Assembly (NCBI RefSeq): GCF_030849505.1
Contig: NZ_JAUJFI010000013.1
Span: 1 to 59,555 of the forward strand
Length of the DNA stretch: 59,555 bases
Source: Azospirillum isscasi
GTDB taxonomy: Bacteria; Pseudomonadota; Alphaproteobacteria; Azospirillales; Azospirillaceae
Direction of reading: 5' to 3'
Shown: positions 33,109 through 40,845 of the stretch, piece after piece
How the letters are laid out: the number at the start of each line of letters is the position of its first letter
How positions within the stretch are numbered: the first letter of the stretch is position 1
Notes under the pieces: model-generated
What the model saw: only the letters and a program-made list of their open reading frames with translations
Databases searched by the model: none
What the model was told of the DNA's origin: nothing
Translations under genes and position numbers: made by a program

Positions 33109-35280
33109 TCACCGCCCGCGGGCGCGCTCCACCGCGTTGATGGCGGGGGTCGCGCGCAGGGCCGCCATGATGTTGGTCAGGTGCTTGGCGTCCTTCACGT
33201 CGATGTCGATCAGCAGCTCGAAGAAGTCGGTGTTGCGGCTGGTGATCTTCAGATTCGTGATGTTGCCGCCGTTCTTGCCGATCACCGTGGACAGCGTGCC
33301 GAGCGACCCCGGCTCGTTGTTGACCACCAGCGAGATGCGCCCGACATGCTCCTCCGGGCTGTCCGGCCCGATGTCCCAGGCGACGTCGATCCAGCGCTCC
33401 GGCGACTCGTGGAAGCTTTCCAGCGTCTCGCAGTCGATGGTGTGGATGGTGACGCCCTTGCCGGTCGTCACGATGCCGACGATGCGGTCGCCCGGCAGCG
33501 GGTGGCAGCAGCGGGCGTAGTGCACCGCCATGCCGGGGATCAGGCCGCGGATCGGCAGCGGCGCGTTGTTGCCCTTCGCCTTCGGCTTGGGCTTCGGAAG
33601 CGTGATGGCGTTCTTGTCGTCGCCTTCCTTCGGCGTCGCCACCTGCGGCTTGTGGCCGGGGAAGACGGCGTGGAAGACCTCGCGGCCCGAATGCAGGCCG
33701 GACCCGACGCTGGCCAGCAGGTCGTCGGCGCTCGGCTGCTGGAAGATCTTGACGACGCCTTCCAGCGCCTTTTCCGAAAACTCGTAGCCTTCCGACTTGA
33801 ACTGGCGCTGCAGGATCGCGCGGCCCAGCTCGATGTACTGGGTGCGCTGCTGCGTGCGCAGGAACTTGCGGATGCGCGCCCGCGCCTTGCCGGTGACGAC
33901 GAAGCGCTCCCAGCCCGGAACCGGGGACTGCGCCTTGGACGTGATGATGTCGACCTGATCGCCGTTCTGGAGCTGCGTGCGCAGCGGCAGCATCCGCCCG
34001 TTGATCTTGGCGCCGACGCAGTGGTCGCCGACCTCCGAATGGACGGCGTAGGCGAAGTCCACCGGAGTCGCCCCGCGCGGCAGCGCGATCAGGTCGCCCT
34101 TGGGCGTGAAGCAGAACACCTGGTCCTGGAACAGCTCCAGCTTGGTGTGCTCCAGGAACTCCTCGGGCTTCTGGGCGTGCTCCAGGATGTCCAGCAGTTC
34201 GCGCAGCCAGCGGTACTCGCGCCCCTGCTGGGTGCGCTGTTCGCCCTGCTTGTAGGCCCAGTGGGCGGCGACGCCGAGTTCGCAGATCTCGTGCATGTCG
34301 CTGGTGCGGATCTGCACCTCGATCCGGTTGCGCTCCGGGCCGATCACGCCGGTGTGCAGCGAGCGGTAGCCGTTGGGCTTGGGCGTGGAGATGTAGTCCT
34401 TGAAGCGCCCCGGAACGACCGGGTAGTGGGCGTGGATGACGCCCAGCGCCTGATAGCATTCCGGCACCGTGTCGACCATGATCCGGAAGGCCATGATGTC
34501 GGACAGCTGCTCGAAGCTGACGTTCTTGCGCTGCAGCTTGCGCCAGATCGAATAGGCGGTCTTCTCGCGCCCGGTGACCCCGGCGTTGGGCAGCCCCTCC
34601 TCCGCCAGCGTGCCGCGCAGTTCCTGGATGATCCGCTGGACGCGGTTCTCCCCTTCGGAGCGCAGGCGGGAAAGCTGGGCCAGGATGCTGTCGCGGGCGT
34701 CGGGGTTCAGCTCCGCGAAGGAGAGATCCTCCAGTTCGTCCTTGACCTGATGCATGCCGATGCGCTCGGCCAGCGGCGCGTAGATCTCGATGGTTTCGCG
34801 GGCGATGCGCTTGCGCTTGTCCGGGTTCTTCAGGTGGAACAGCGTGCGCATGTTGTGCAGCCGGTCGGCCAGCTTGACCAGGAGGACGCGGATGTCCTCC
34901 GACATGGCCAGCACCAGCTTGCGGAAATTCTCGGCCTGCTTGGCCTGTTCGCTGTGCAGCTCCAGGCGCGACAGCTTGGTGACGCCGTCGACCAGACGGG
35001 CGATCTCCTTGCCGAAGTGCTTTTCGATGTCCTCCAGCGTGGCGACCGTGTCTTCGACCGTGTCGTGCAGCAAGGCCGTCGCGATGGTCCCGGCGTCCAG
35101 CTTGAGCTGGGTCAGGATGCCGGCGACCTCCAACGGGTGGAGGAAGTAGGGGTCGCCCGAGGCGCGGGTCTGCGAGCCGTGCGCCTTCATCGAGAAGACG
35201 TAGGCGCGGTTGAGCAACTCCTCGTCCGCCGAGGGGTCGTACGCCTTGACGCGTTCGACAAGCTCATATTGCCGGATCAT
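33109..35280 (-). CDS. rsh: Bifunctional (p)ppGpp synthetase/hydrolase (RelA/SpoT homologue)
   Basis: 723 residues in the full Rsh order. The hydrolase HD domain holds His72-Asp73 (LLHDTVEDT). The synthetase has TGREKTAYSIWRKL, DIMAFRIMVDT and KPNGYRSLHTG. TGS is around 400-460 (VFCFTPKGDLIALPRGATPV) and ACT at the C-terminus (ISLVVNNEPGSLGTLSTVIG). Both catalytic centres look intact, so it should make and degrade the alarmone. As in other Alphaproteobacteria it is probably the only long RSH enzyme. It follows rpoZ, with a hairpin terminator between them. Confidence 0.97.
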   Translation of the reverse strand: MIRQYELVERVKAYDPSADEELLNRAYVFSMKAHGSQTRASGDPYFLHPLEVAGILTQLKLDAGTIATALLHDTVEDTVATLEDIEKHFGKEIARLVDGVTKLSRLELHSEQAKQAENFRKLVLAMSEDIRVLLVKLADRLHNMRTLFHLKNPDKRKRIARETIEIYAPLAERIGMHQVKDELEDLSFAELNPDARDSILAQLSRLRSEGENRVQRIIQELRGTLAEEGLPNAGVTGREKTAYSIWRKLQRKNVSFEQLSDIMAFRIMVDTVPECYQALGVIHAHYPVVPGRFKDYISTPKPNGYRSLHTGVIGPERNRIEVQIRTSDMHEICELGVAAHWAYKQGEQRTQQGREYRWLRELLDILEHAQKPEEFLEHTKLELFQDQVFCFTPKGDLIALPRGATPVDFAYAVHSEVGDHCVGAKINGRMLPLRTQLQNGDQVDIITSKAQSPVPGWERFVVTGKARARIRKFLRTQQRTQYIELGRAILQRQFKSEGYEFSEKALEGVVKIFQQPSADDLLASVGSGLHSGREVFHAVFPGHKPQVATPKEGDDKNAITLPKPKPKAKGNNAPLPIRGLIPGMAVHYARCCHPLPGDRIVGIVTTGKGVTIHTIDCETLESFHESPERWIDVAWDIGPDSPEEHVGRISLVVNNEPGSLGTLSTVIGKNGGNITNLKITSRNTDFFELLIDIDVKDAKHLTNIMAALRATPAINAVERARGR

Positions 35281-35324
35281 GCCACCCGACCCGGCGCAGC
35301 GTGCGCCCAGTTGGTTTGTAGACG

Positions 35325-35346
35325 AAAAGGGGGCCTACCGGCCCCC
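35325..35346 (-). terminator. Rho-independent terminator between rpoZ and rsh
   Basis: On the minus strand, a seven-base-pair GC stem (GGGGGCC / GGCCCCC, plus positions 35329-35335 and 35340-35346) with a four-base loop is followed by CTTTTC. It lies 25 bases after the rpoZ stop and about 45 bases before the rsh start, so rsh probably needs its own promoter or read-through. Confidence 0.65.
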
Positions 35347-35370
35347 GCACCCGGTCACTGACGGCCAGCG

Positions 35371-35814
35371 TCAGAGATCCCCGTCCGCATCGCGGCCCAG
35401 GTCATCCTCCGTCGCGCCGAAGGCCCCAGCCGGGTCGCCATCCATGTCGGACAGGAGATCGTCGCCTTCGCCGACCTCTTCCGCTTCGCTCATCCCGTCC
35501 TCGTCCTCCAGCGACGTGTCGCCGCGGGCGGCCCAGTCGTGTTCGCCGGCCATCAGCTCGACGATCTCCTCTTCCGGCTCGTCCGGTTCGACATGCTTCT
35601 GGTGGCCCTTGATCAGGGCGTTCTTGAGATGCTCCAGCAGCACCGTCTCGTCGGCGATCTCGCGCAGGGCAACGACCGGATTCTTGTCGTTGTCGCGCTC
35701 GATCGACAGCGGAGCGCCGGACGCGATCTCTCGCGCGCGCTGGGCCGCCATCATGACCAGTTCAAACCGGTTCGGAACCTTGAGGACGCAATCTTCGACG
35801 GTAACGCGGGCCAT
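35371..35814 (-). CDS. rpoZ: RNA polymerase omega subunit
   Basis: 147 residues. The omega fold is in residues 1-75 ([43 protein letters not shown]). Residues about 90-147 form a long acidic tail of Glu, Asp and Gly ([37 protein letters not shown]), longer than usual. Omega assists polymerase assembly and in many bacteria forms part of a ppGpp site. Position next to rsh is the common arrangement. ATG 35814 is the family start. Confidence 0.96.
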   Translation of the reverse strand: MARVTVEDCVLKVPNRFELVMMAAQRAREIASGAPLSIERDNDKNPVVALREIADETVLLEHLKNALIKGHQKHVEPDEPEEEIVELMAGEHDWAARGDTSLEDEDGMSEAEEVGEGDDLLSDMDGDPAGAFGATEDDLGRDADGDL

Positions 35815-36013
35815 ACCAAACCAACTCCGGGATCTGCGAAGGCAACCGAATATATTGATGCGTTCGCGCCTGCGCAAGCGCTTCGAGCCGGGTCCGGATC
35901 CGCCCGCCGTACCCCGCCCGCGGCGGCCCCCTGCCAGCGCTCCCCCTTGCTCGCGCGTAGTCGAGCCCCTACTTTACTTATCTGGTGAATCGCAATTTCG
36001 CGTATGCCTGACA

Positions 36014-36019
36014 TATAAT
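36014..36019 (+). promoter_or_regulatory. -10 element of the NYN-domain gene
   Basis: A perfect TATAAT in an AT-rich patch between rpoZ and the NYN gene. No good -35 lies 16-18 bases upstream (best TCGCAA). Predicted transcript start would be near 36027, leaving a leader of about 20 bases before the proposed TTG start. Confidence 0.45.
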
Positions 36020-36046
36020 TCAATCCATCGTGGAAGGATTACGGAG

Positions 36047-36694
36047 TTGGATCGGAATACGACTTTGCCGAAAGATGTTACGAAGCTGTTTTATAAGGAA
36101 GAACGGCTGGCGATGTTCATCGACGGCGCCAATTTGTACGCGGCTGCCCGATCTTTGGGTTTCGACATCGACTATAAGCGTCTTCGCGACGGCTTCGCCT
36201 CCGAAGGGCGGCTGGTGCGCGCCTTCTATTACACCGCGCTTGTCGAGGATCAGGAATATTCGCCGATCCGCCCGCTGGTCGACTGGCTGGACTACAACGG
36301 CTACACGATGGTGACCAAGCCGACCAAGGAGTTCACGGACGCCTCGGGCCGCCGCAAGATCAAGGGCAACATGGACATAGAGCTGGCCATCGACGTGATG
36401 GAGATGGCCGAGCGGGTGGACCACATCCTGCTGTTCTCCGGCGACGGCGACTTCCGCCGGCTGGTGGAGGCGGTGCAGCGCAAGGGCGTGCGGGTCAGCG
36501 TCATCAGCACCGTGCGGTCCCAGCCGCCGATGGTCGCGGACGAGCTGCGCCGTCAGGCCGACAACTTCATCGAGCTTCAGGATCTCGCCCCCAGCATCGC
36601 CCGCGTCCATCACCACCGCGAGCCGATGGGCAACGTCGGGAGCCCCGGCGGGACGGACATGCCCGGCCAGGGCGGCCCCTACGCCAACTTCTGA
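36047..36694 (+). CDS. NYN-domain (LabA-like) RNase-fold protein
   Basis: About 215 residues. The NYN/PIN-like core has all its acidic positions: LAMFIDGANLYAAARSLG, KGNMDIELAIDVMEMAERVD and LLFSGDGDFRRLVEAVQRKG, then VSVISTV. Proteins of this type are predicted metal-dependent ribonucleases of the PIN/FLAP superfamily. A short disordered Gly/Pro tail follows. No ATG exists before the core Met. TTG 36047 is chosen because GGAAGGA is eight bases upstream; TTG 36065 is the alternative. It is divergent from rpoZ. Confidence 0.85.
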   Translation: MDRNTTLPKDVTKLFYKEERLAMFIDGANLYAAARSLGFDIDYKRLRDGFASEGRLVRAFYYTALVEDQEYSPIRPLVDWLDYNGYTMVTKPTKEFTDASGRRKIKGNMDIELAIDVMEMAERVDHILLFSGDGDFRRLVEAVQRKGVRVSVISTVRSQPPMVADELRRQADNFIELQDLAPSIARVHHHREPMGNVGSPGGTDMPGQGGPYANF

Positions 36695-36727
36695 CCGGCA
36701 CAGCCCGCCGCGGGGCGCGCTTTCCGG

Positions 36728-37750
36728 TCAGCGCCCCGCGACGGCGGGTTTCAGGGCACCGGCCGGAAGGGCGAACATCGCCAGATAGGTCCGCTGAAGC
36801 GGGCTGCGGTTGTCGTCGGAGACGATGTAGACCAGCGTGTCGCCGTCCGGGCCGGGCCGCACCGCCATTCCTTCGAAATTGTCGATCAACAGCGGCGGCT
36901 CCAGCCGCGCCAGTTCGATCCCGTCCATCGTGGCGCCGCCGCGCAGCGACTCCGCCGGCACATGGACGAGGCGCGCCGCCCAGCCGCCCAGCAGCGACAC
37001 CCGCCGCTCCAACACCAGCACGCCGCCGTCCGGCAGGGCCGCCGCCGCCGTGGGGCGGAAACGCGGCGCCGCCCGGTAGGTCAGCGGCTGCCAGTCGCCA
37101 CGCTCCTTCAGGTCGGCGGGGGCGATCCAGGCGTGGCGTTCCCGCGCGCCGTCGTCGTCCCCTTCCTCGATGGCCAGGATGCGCCCGTCCGGCAGAGCCG
37201 CCAACGCCTCGATCCCACCGTTCGATGGAGCCCTCTCCAACCCTGGAGGAGCCGGAAGCCGCTGCGGCGCGCCCTCCGGACGGCCCGCGCCGCCGTAGCG
37301 CAGGATGCGGTGGTTGCGCTCGAAGGGCACCAGCCAGCCGCCGTCCGGCAGGCGGGCGAGATCCTCCGAATCGTTGCGCCGCCCGCGGTAGGCCGGGTCC
37401 TTGTCGATGACCAGCGGGTGGACGGCGTAGCTCCCGGCCCCGGCGAGACGGCCTTGCGCGTCGTAGGACAGCCGCCCCGTCACACTCTTGCCGTTGTCGG
37501 CAACGGCGACGAAGCGGTCGCCCGAGTCGCTGATCCACAGGCCCGACAGCCCCCCAACGCCGGCGCCGTCGGGCAGGTGGAGCGCGCCGCGGAATCGCAG
37601 GGCGCCGGCTTCGGCAAGAGCCGGGCGGTCCGGGTCGAGGGCAACCGGAACGGAGGATGCGGATGGTCCGTCGTTTCCGGCCACCGCGGCGCAGCCGCCG
37701 GCCACGGCCAGCAGGGCGCAGAAGGGAATCATCAAGGTTCTCAAACGCAT
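36728..37750 (-). CDS. Lipoprotein with phytase-like esterase domain (PF13449)
   Basis: 340 residues. The signal peptide ends in a lipobox-like LAVAGGC, so it is likely lipid-anchored. The mature part is a beta-propeller of the 'esterase-like activity of phytase' family: GGLSGLWISDSGDRFVAVAD, NDSEDLARLPDGGWLVPFER, NGGIEALAALPDGRILAIEE and NFEGMAVRPGPDGDTLVYIV. Members hydrolyse phosphoesters in some species but most are untested. ATG 37750 starts MRLRTLMIPF; an ATG three codons earlier is equally possible. It is not obviously part of an operon. Confidence 0.85.
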   Translation of the reverse strand: MRLRTLMIPFCALLAVAGGCAAVAGNDGPSASSVPVALDPDRPALAEAGALRFRGALHLPDGAGVGGLSGLWISDSGDRFVAVADNGKSVTGRLSYDAQGRLAGAGSYAVHPLVIDKDPAYRGRRNDSEDLARLPDGGWLVPFERNHRILRYGGAGRPEGAPQRLPAPPGLERAPSNGGIEALAALPDGRILAIEEGDDDGARERHAWIAPADLKERGDWQPLTYRAAPRFRPTAAAALPDGGVLVLERRVSLLGGWAARLVHVPAESLRGGATMDGIELARLEPPLLIDNFEGMAVRPGPDGDTLVYIVSDDNRSPLQRTYLAMFALPAGALKPAVAGR

Positions 37751-38004
37751 GGGCGCCACTCAACCACGGCGGGACGATCGGGGAAACGCTTTTTCCGGCT
37801 TGCCCCTCCTGCCCGCGCCCCGCCCCTTCTCCGCCCTTCTGGTCTGGGGGCTCATAAGCCCTGCCCATCCATCCGAACGTGAACGAACGAAGTGGATAGG
37901 CGCAGCGGGGTACTTCCTCAGAACCAATTCGGGAGTGGGTTCAAGCGCATAAATTGTTCTGTACCTAAGTAAAACATTACCCAGCCTCAACCGAGAATCG
38001 CGTG
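37751..38004. promoter_or_regulatory. Divergent intergenic region, phytase-like lipoprotein / HWE kinase
   Basis: About 250 bases. The right half is AT-richer than the surrounding genes. An inverted repeat GAACC (37921-37925) / GGTTC (37938-37942) with a 12-base spacer is the only candidate operator. No EcfG-type GGAAC-N16-CGTT box is seen. Confidence 0.3.
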
Positions 38005-38697
38005 ATGCTCAATCCCCTCCGGTTCCAGCCGGTCTGCCTGCCTGCTGATCGCCCCGCCACCGGTCCGGGGGCGCCGGAGGACCCAATCGCGGCGCGCATC
38101 CGCGAGCTGGAGGCCGAACTGCGCGAGCTTCAGCACCGGGCCAAGAACAGCCTGCAGCTCGTCATCAGCCTGCTGAAGCTGCAAACCGGGCGCATCCGCG
38201 ATCCGGACGCCCGCGCCGCCTACGAGCAGACGCTCGTCCGCATCGAGGCGCTGGCGATCCTCTACCGGCAGCTCCATGAATCGGGCACCGGCACCCATGT
38301 GAACCTGGGCCGCTACATCGAGGCGCTGGCGGACGCGGTGAAGCACGGCACGCCCGGCGGGCTCGCCAACGTGCCCATCGAGGTGAAGAGCGATCCCATC
38401 CAGATCGGCCTGTACGAGGCCATGCCGCTGGGCCTGATCACCGCGGAGCTGATCACCAACAGCCTGCACCACGCCTATCCGGAGCAGGGCTGGATCCGCG
38501 TGTCGGTGACCCAGGAGAACAACGGGCGCGCCCGGCTGATCGTGGAGGACAACGGGCGCGCCCTGCCCGCCGGCTTCGACACGACGGCGGAGGACGGGCT
38601 GATGCTGGCCGAGGCGCTGGCCTCCCAGCTGGGCGACACGCTGAACACCGAAAGCGACGCCGCCGGCACGACGGCCAGCGTGTCGTTTCCGGTCTGA
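38005..38697 (+). CDS. Stand-alone HisKA_2/HWE-type sensor histidine kinase
   Basis: 230 residues, kinase core only. The H box holds His44 (ELQHRAKNSLQLVISLLKLQ); the N box is ELITNSLHHAYP and the G1 region VEDNGRALP, where DNGxG is DNGRA. There is no sensor or membrane domain in front. Kinases of this family are common in Alphaproteobacteria and often feed the PhyR/EcfG general stress response. No partner regulator is adjacent; an Hpt and a receiver protein lie about 16 kb away. GTG 38002 and ATG 38005 are both possible starts. Confidence 0.85.
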   Translation: MLNPLRFQPVCLPADRPATGPGAPEDPIAARIRELEAELRELQHRAKNSLQLVISLLKLQTGRIRDPDARAAYEQTLVRIEALAILYRQLHESGTGTHVNLGRYIEALADAVKHGTPGGLANVPIEVKSDPIQIGLYEAMPLGLITAELITNSLHHAYPEQGWIRVSVTQENNGRARLIVEDNGRALPAGFDTTAEDGLMLAEALASQLGDTLNTESDAAGTTASVSFPV

Positions 38698-38717
38698 CGG
38701 CGGACGGAAACAAGCCA

Positions 38718-39122
38718 TCAGGCCGGGGCTTCGTGGCACTCGTGCGGGGCCTCGTCCGGGCCGTGGTCGTGGTGTTCGTGCGGGTATTCGGGCGGGGCCG
38801 CGGTTTTGACCGTGCCTGCGAAGTAATCGCGGATCGCCTGCACCGGGTCGGTCTCCAGCGTGGTCACCGGCTCGATGCCGCGGCGCTTCATGTGATTGAC
38901 GAAGCCCTGGCCGGAGGTGCCCGTGATGACGACCCGCACCTCGTCGATGGGATGCGGGCGGCCATCGCCGGCGAGGTGGAGCACCTCGTCCTCGGCCAGC
39001 TCGATCCGCTTCACCTCGACGGGGTCGCCGCCCGCCTCGGCCTCGAAGACCAGGAAGCGGCGGGTGCGGCCGCCGTGGGTGGCGATGCTGCGGTAATCCT
39101 GGGTGCCGACGGCGAACTTCAT
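38718..39122 (-). CDS. NifX/NifB-like iron-molybdenum cofactor-binding domain protein
   Basis: 134 residues. The start (MKFAVGTQDYRSIATHGGRT, RRFLVFEAE) and VVITGTSGQGFVNHMKRRGI follow the dinitrogenase Fe-Mo-cofactor domain (PF02579), and an alternate ligand-type tail is rich in His (YPHEHHDHGPDEAPHECHEA), suited to metal binding. Such stand-alone domains occur in nitrogen fixers as cofactor carriers or storage proteins. No other nif gene is in the window, so a link to nitrogenase is only inferred. It is convergent with the HWE kinase. Confidence 0.8.
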   Translation of the reverse strand: MKFAVGTQDYRSIATHGGRTRRFLVFEAEAGGDPVEVKRIELAEDEVLHLAGDGRPHPIDEVRVVITGTSGQGFVNHMKRRGIEPVTTLETDPVQAIRDYFAGTVKTAAPPEYPHEHHDHGPDEAPHECHEAPA

Positions 39123-39200
39123 CCCACATCTCCCTCACGGCTCAGCGGCGCCACCGTGGCACGGCATACCGCGGCGCACACTGAGGGAGGTCAATGCGCG

Positions 39201-39740
39201 TTACAGGATTTCCGTTTCGTCGGAGCGGATGACGTCCGTCCACTTGCGCTCCAGCCGGCGCAGCGTGCGGTAGGTCACCTCGAAATCCTGGCTGTCGCCG
39301 TCGGTGCGGATCAGCCCCTCGGAATGGACCGACGCCATGTGGCGCAGCCGCTCGCACAGCTCCAGCCCCCTGGGCGACAGCTTCAGCCGGGCGGCCCGCT
39401 TGTCCCGCGGCGAGGCGGAGCGGTCCACATAGCCGCTGTCCACCAGCTGCTTCAGGTTGTAGGAGGCGTTGGAGCCGAGGTAGTAGCCGCGCTCGATCAG
39501 GTCGCGCACGCTGATTTCCCCGTTGGAGATGTTCAGCAGCATCATGACCTGCACCGGGCTGATGTCGTCGATGCCGATGCGGGCCAGCTCGATTCGCAGA
39601 ACGTCGAGGAACCGGCGGTGCATCCGTTCGATGATGCGCGCCACCTCATGATACATCTGGGTGGCGGACGCCCTGTCCTTGCGCTCGCCGTCCTTGGGCG
39701 CGGCGTCTTCGGTCGGCTGGGGCTGGACGAGCGTCGTCAT
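39201..39740 (-). CDS. ldtR: MarR-family regulator, LdtR-like
   Basis: 179 residues with a winged helix: ISPVQVMMLLNISNGEISVR, RGYYLGSNASYNLKQLVDSG as recognition helix region, and DKRAARLKLSPRGLELCERL as wing. The arrangement, including YHEVARIIERMHRRFLDVLR before the helix-turn-helix and RTLRRLERKW at the end, closely follows rhizobial and Liberibacter LdtR, which controls an L,D-transpeptidase and osmotic tolerance. No transpeptidase gene is in the window. An AT-rich promoter patch lies at 39807-39830 upstream. Confidence 0.8.
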   Translation of the reverse strand: MTTLVQPQPTEDAAPKDGERKDRASATQMYHEVARIIERMHRRFLDVLRIELARIGIDDISPVQVMMLLNISNGEISVRDLIERGYYLGSNASYNLKQLVDSGYVDRSASPRDKRAARLKLSPRGLELCERLRHMASVHSEGLIRTDGDSQDFEVTYRTLRRLERKWTDVIRSDETEIL

Positions 39741-39806
39741 GGGCCTCGGTTCTGCGTGGGGGAGCGGGGGGTGCGGCCTTCCTTACCCAACGCACGGTAG
39801 GGACCC

Positions 39807-39830
39807 AACTGTTTAATTTATATTAACTGT
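39807..39830 (-). promoter_or_regulatory. AT-rich control region upstream of the LdtR-like gene
   Basis: The sequence contains two AACTGT copies in the same direction (39807-39812 and 39825-39830) around an inverted TTAAT/ATTAA (39813-39817, 39822-39826). It lies about 70 bases before the LdtR-like start codon. It may be an autoregulatory site; base composition is sharply different from its surroundings. Confidence 0.4.
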
Positions 39831-39902
39831 GATGACGACGTGAAGGCGCACCGGGCCTGCCCGACGGCCCGGCGCGCCATTTCCCGCGGGGACGGGATGC
39901 GG

Positions 39903-40754
39903 TCAGATCCAGCTGTCGTCCCCGCCGCCGTCGCCGCCGTCATCGAAGGACGAATCGTCGGTCTGGTAATCGACGGTCTGGAGGTTGTTGCCGTCCGGCG
40001 GGAGTCCCTGGGTCCCGCCCTGGTCCGCGGAGTCGCCGTAGTAGTTGTTGATGGTCGTGTCGCCGTGGCTGGCCGTCTGCCCCGCGGCGGAGGCGGCGTC
40101 GCCGAACGGCCCCGGCGAATGGCTGAGCATGGACGAAATGGCGCTGGCGGCCAGCATGCCGCCGGCCACGCCCGCCGCGGTCTGGGCCGCCCCGCTCAGG
40201 AACCCACCGCCGCGCGGCGCGTAGGCTTGCGGTCCGAATCCGGGCTGCGGCGGATAGCCGGGCTGACCATAGCCAGGCTGGCCATAGCCGGGCGGCTGGC
40301 CGAGTCCGGCTTGCGGAGCGGCCCCCCACGGGCTGCGGGACGGACCGGCGGGCGGCTGCATCGGGTTGTAGGCCGGTCCCTGGGAAGCCTGAGGCGCCGG
40401 AGCGGGCCGCGGCTCCGCCGGACGGCTGCCTCCACCACCGCCCCACGGGCTGCGCCCCAGCCCCAGCGCGTTGGACAGGAAACTGCCGCCCCCGCCGGAA
40501 GGCGGCGGCTGGGTCTGCTGGGCGCGGGCCTGCGCCTCCTTCACCTGCCGTTCCAGCTCCTCGATGCGCTGCTGGGCGGCGGTCAGCGCCTGCTGCTGCA
40601 CCAGGACCGCCTGCGCCATGTAGTAGGGGGCGGCGGGCTGGCCCTGGATCGTCTGCTGGATGAAGCGTTCCGCCTCCGGGTCGCGGGGCTGGGTCTCCAC
40701 CTCGCGCAGATGCGTGAACAGGTCGGAAAGGAGGGTGCGTTCCTCGGGCGTCAT
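39903..40754 (-). CDS. DUF2076 family protein
   Basis: 283 residues. The front MTPEERTLLSDLFTHLREVE and the coiled coil QQQALTAAQQRIEELERQV are the DUF2076 hallmark. A long Gly/Pro/Tyr/Gln stretch follows, with short repeats of the type PGYGQPGYGQPGYPPQ at about residues 164-180, then a hydrophobic small-residue helix (AAGVAGGMLAASAISSML) and an Asp/Gly-rich tail. Function is unknown. It is single, 90 bases downstream of lon on the same strand, and may be part of the stress island. ATG 40754 is the family start. Confidence 0.8.
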   Translation of the reverse strand: MTPEERTLLSDLFTHLREVETQPRDPEAERFIQQTIQGQPAAPYYMAQAVLVQQQALTAAQQRIEELERQVKEAQARAQQTQPPPSGGGGSFLSNALGLGRSPWGGGGGSRPAEPRPAPAPQASQGPAYNPMQPPAGPSRSPWGAAPQAGLGQPPGYGQPGYGQPGYPPQPGFGPQAYAPRGGGFLSGAAQTAAGVAGGMLAASAISSMLSHSPGPFGDAASAAGQTASHGDTTINNYYGDSADQGGTQGLPPDGNNLQTVDYQTDDSSFDDGGDGGGDDSWI

Positions 40755-40845
40755 GATCGTCTCCTGTGCGCGCTCCAAGCGGGCGCGCCTTTCATGTGGC
40801 GCACCGCACCCCCGGTGCGCAAGGGTCCCGGCCCCGGCGGAGACG

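Noticed and set aside
39851..39872. CCGGGCC/GGCCCGG hairpin as a terminator after the DUF2076 gene
   Set aside because: No T run on either strand and GC stems of seven are expected often in this DNA.
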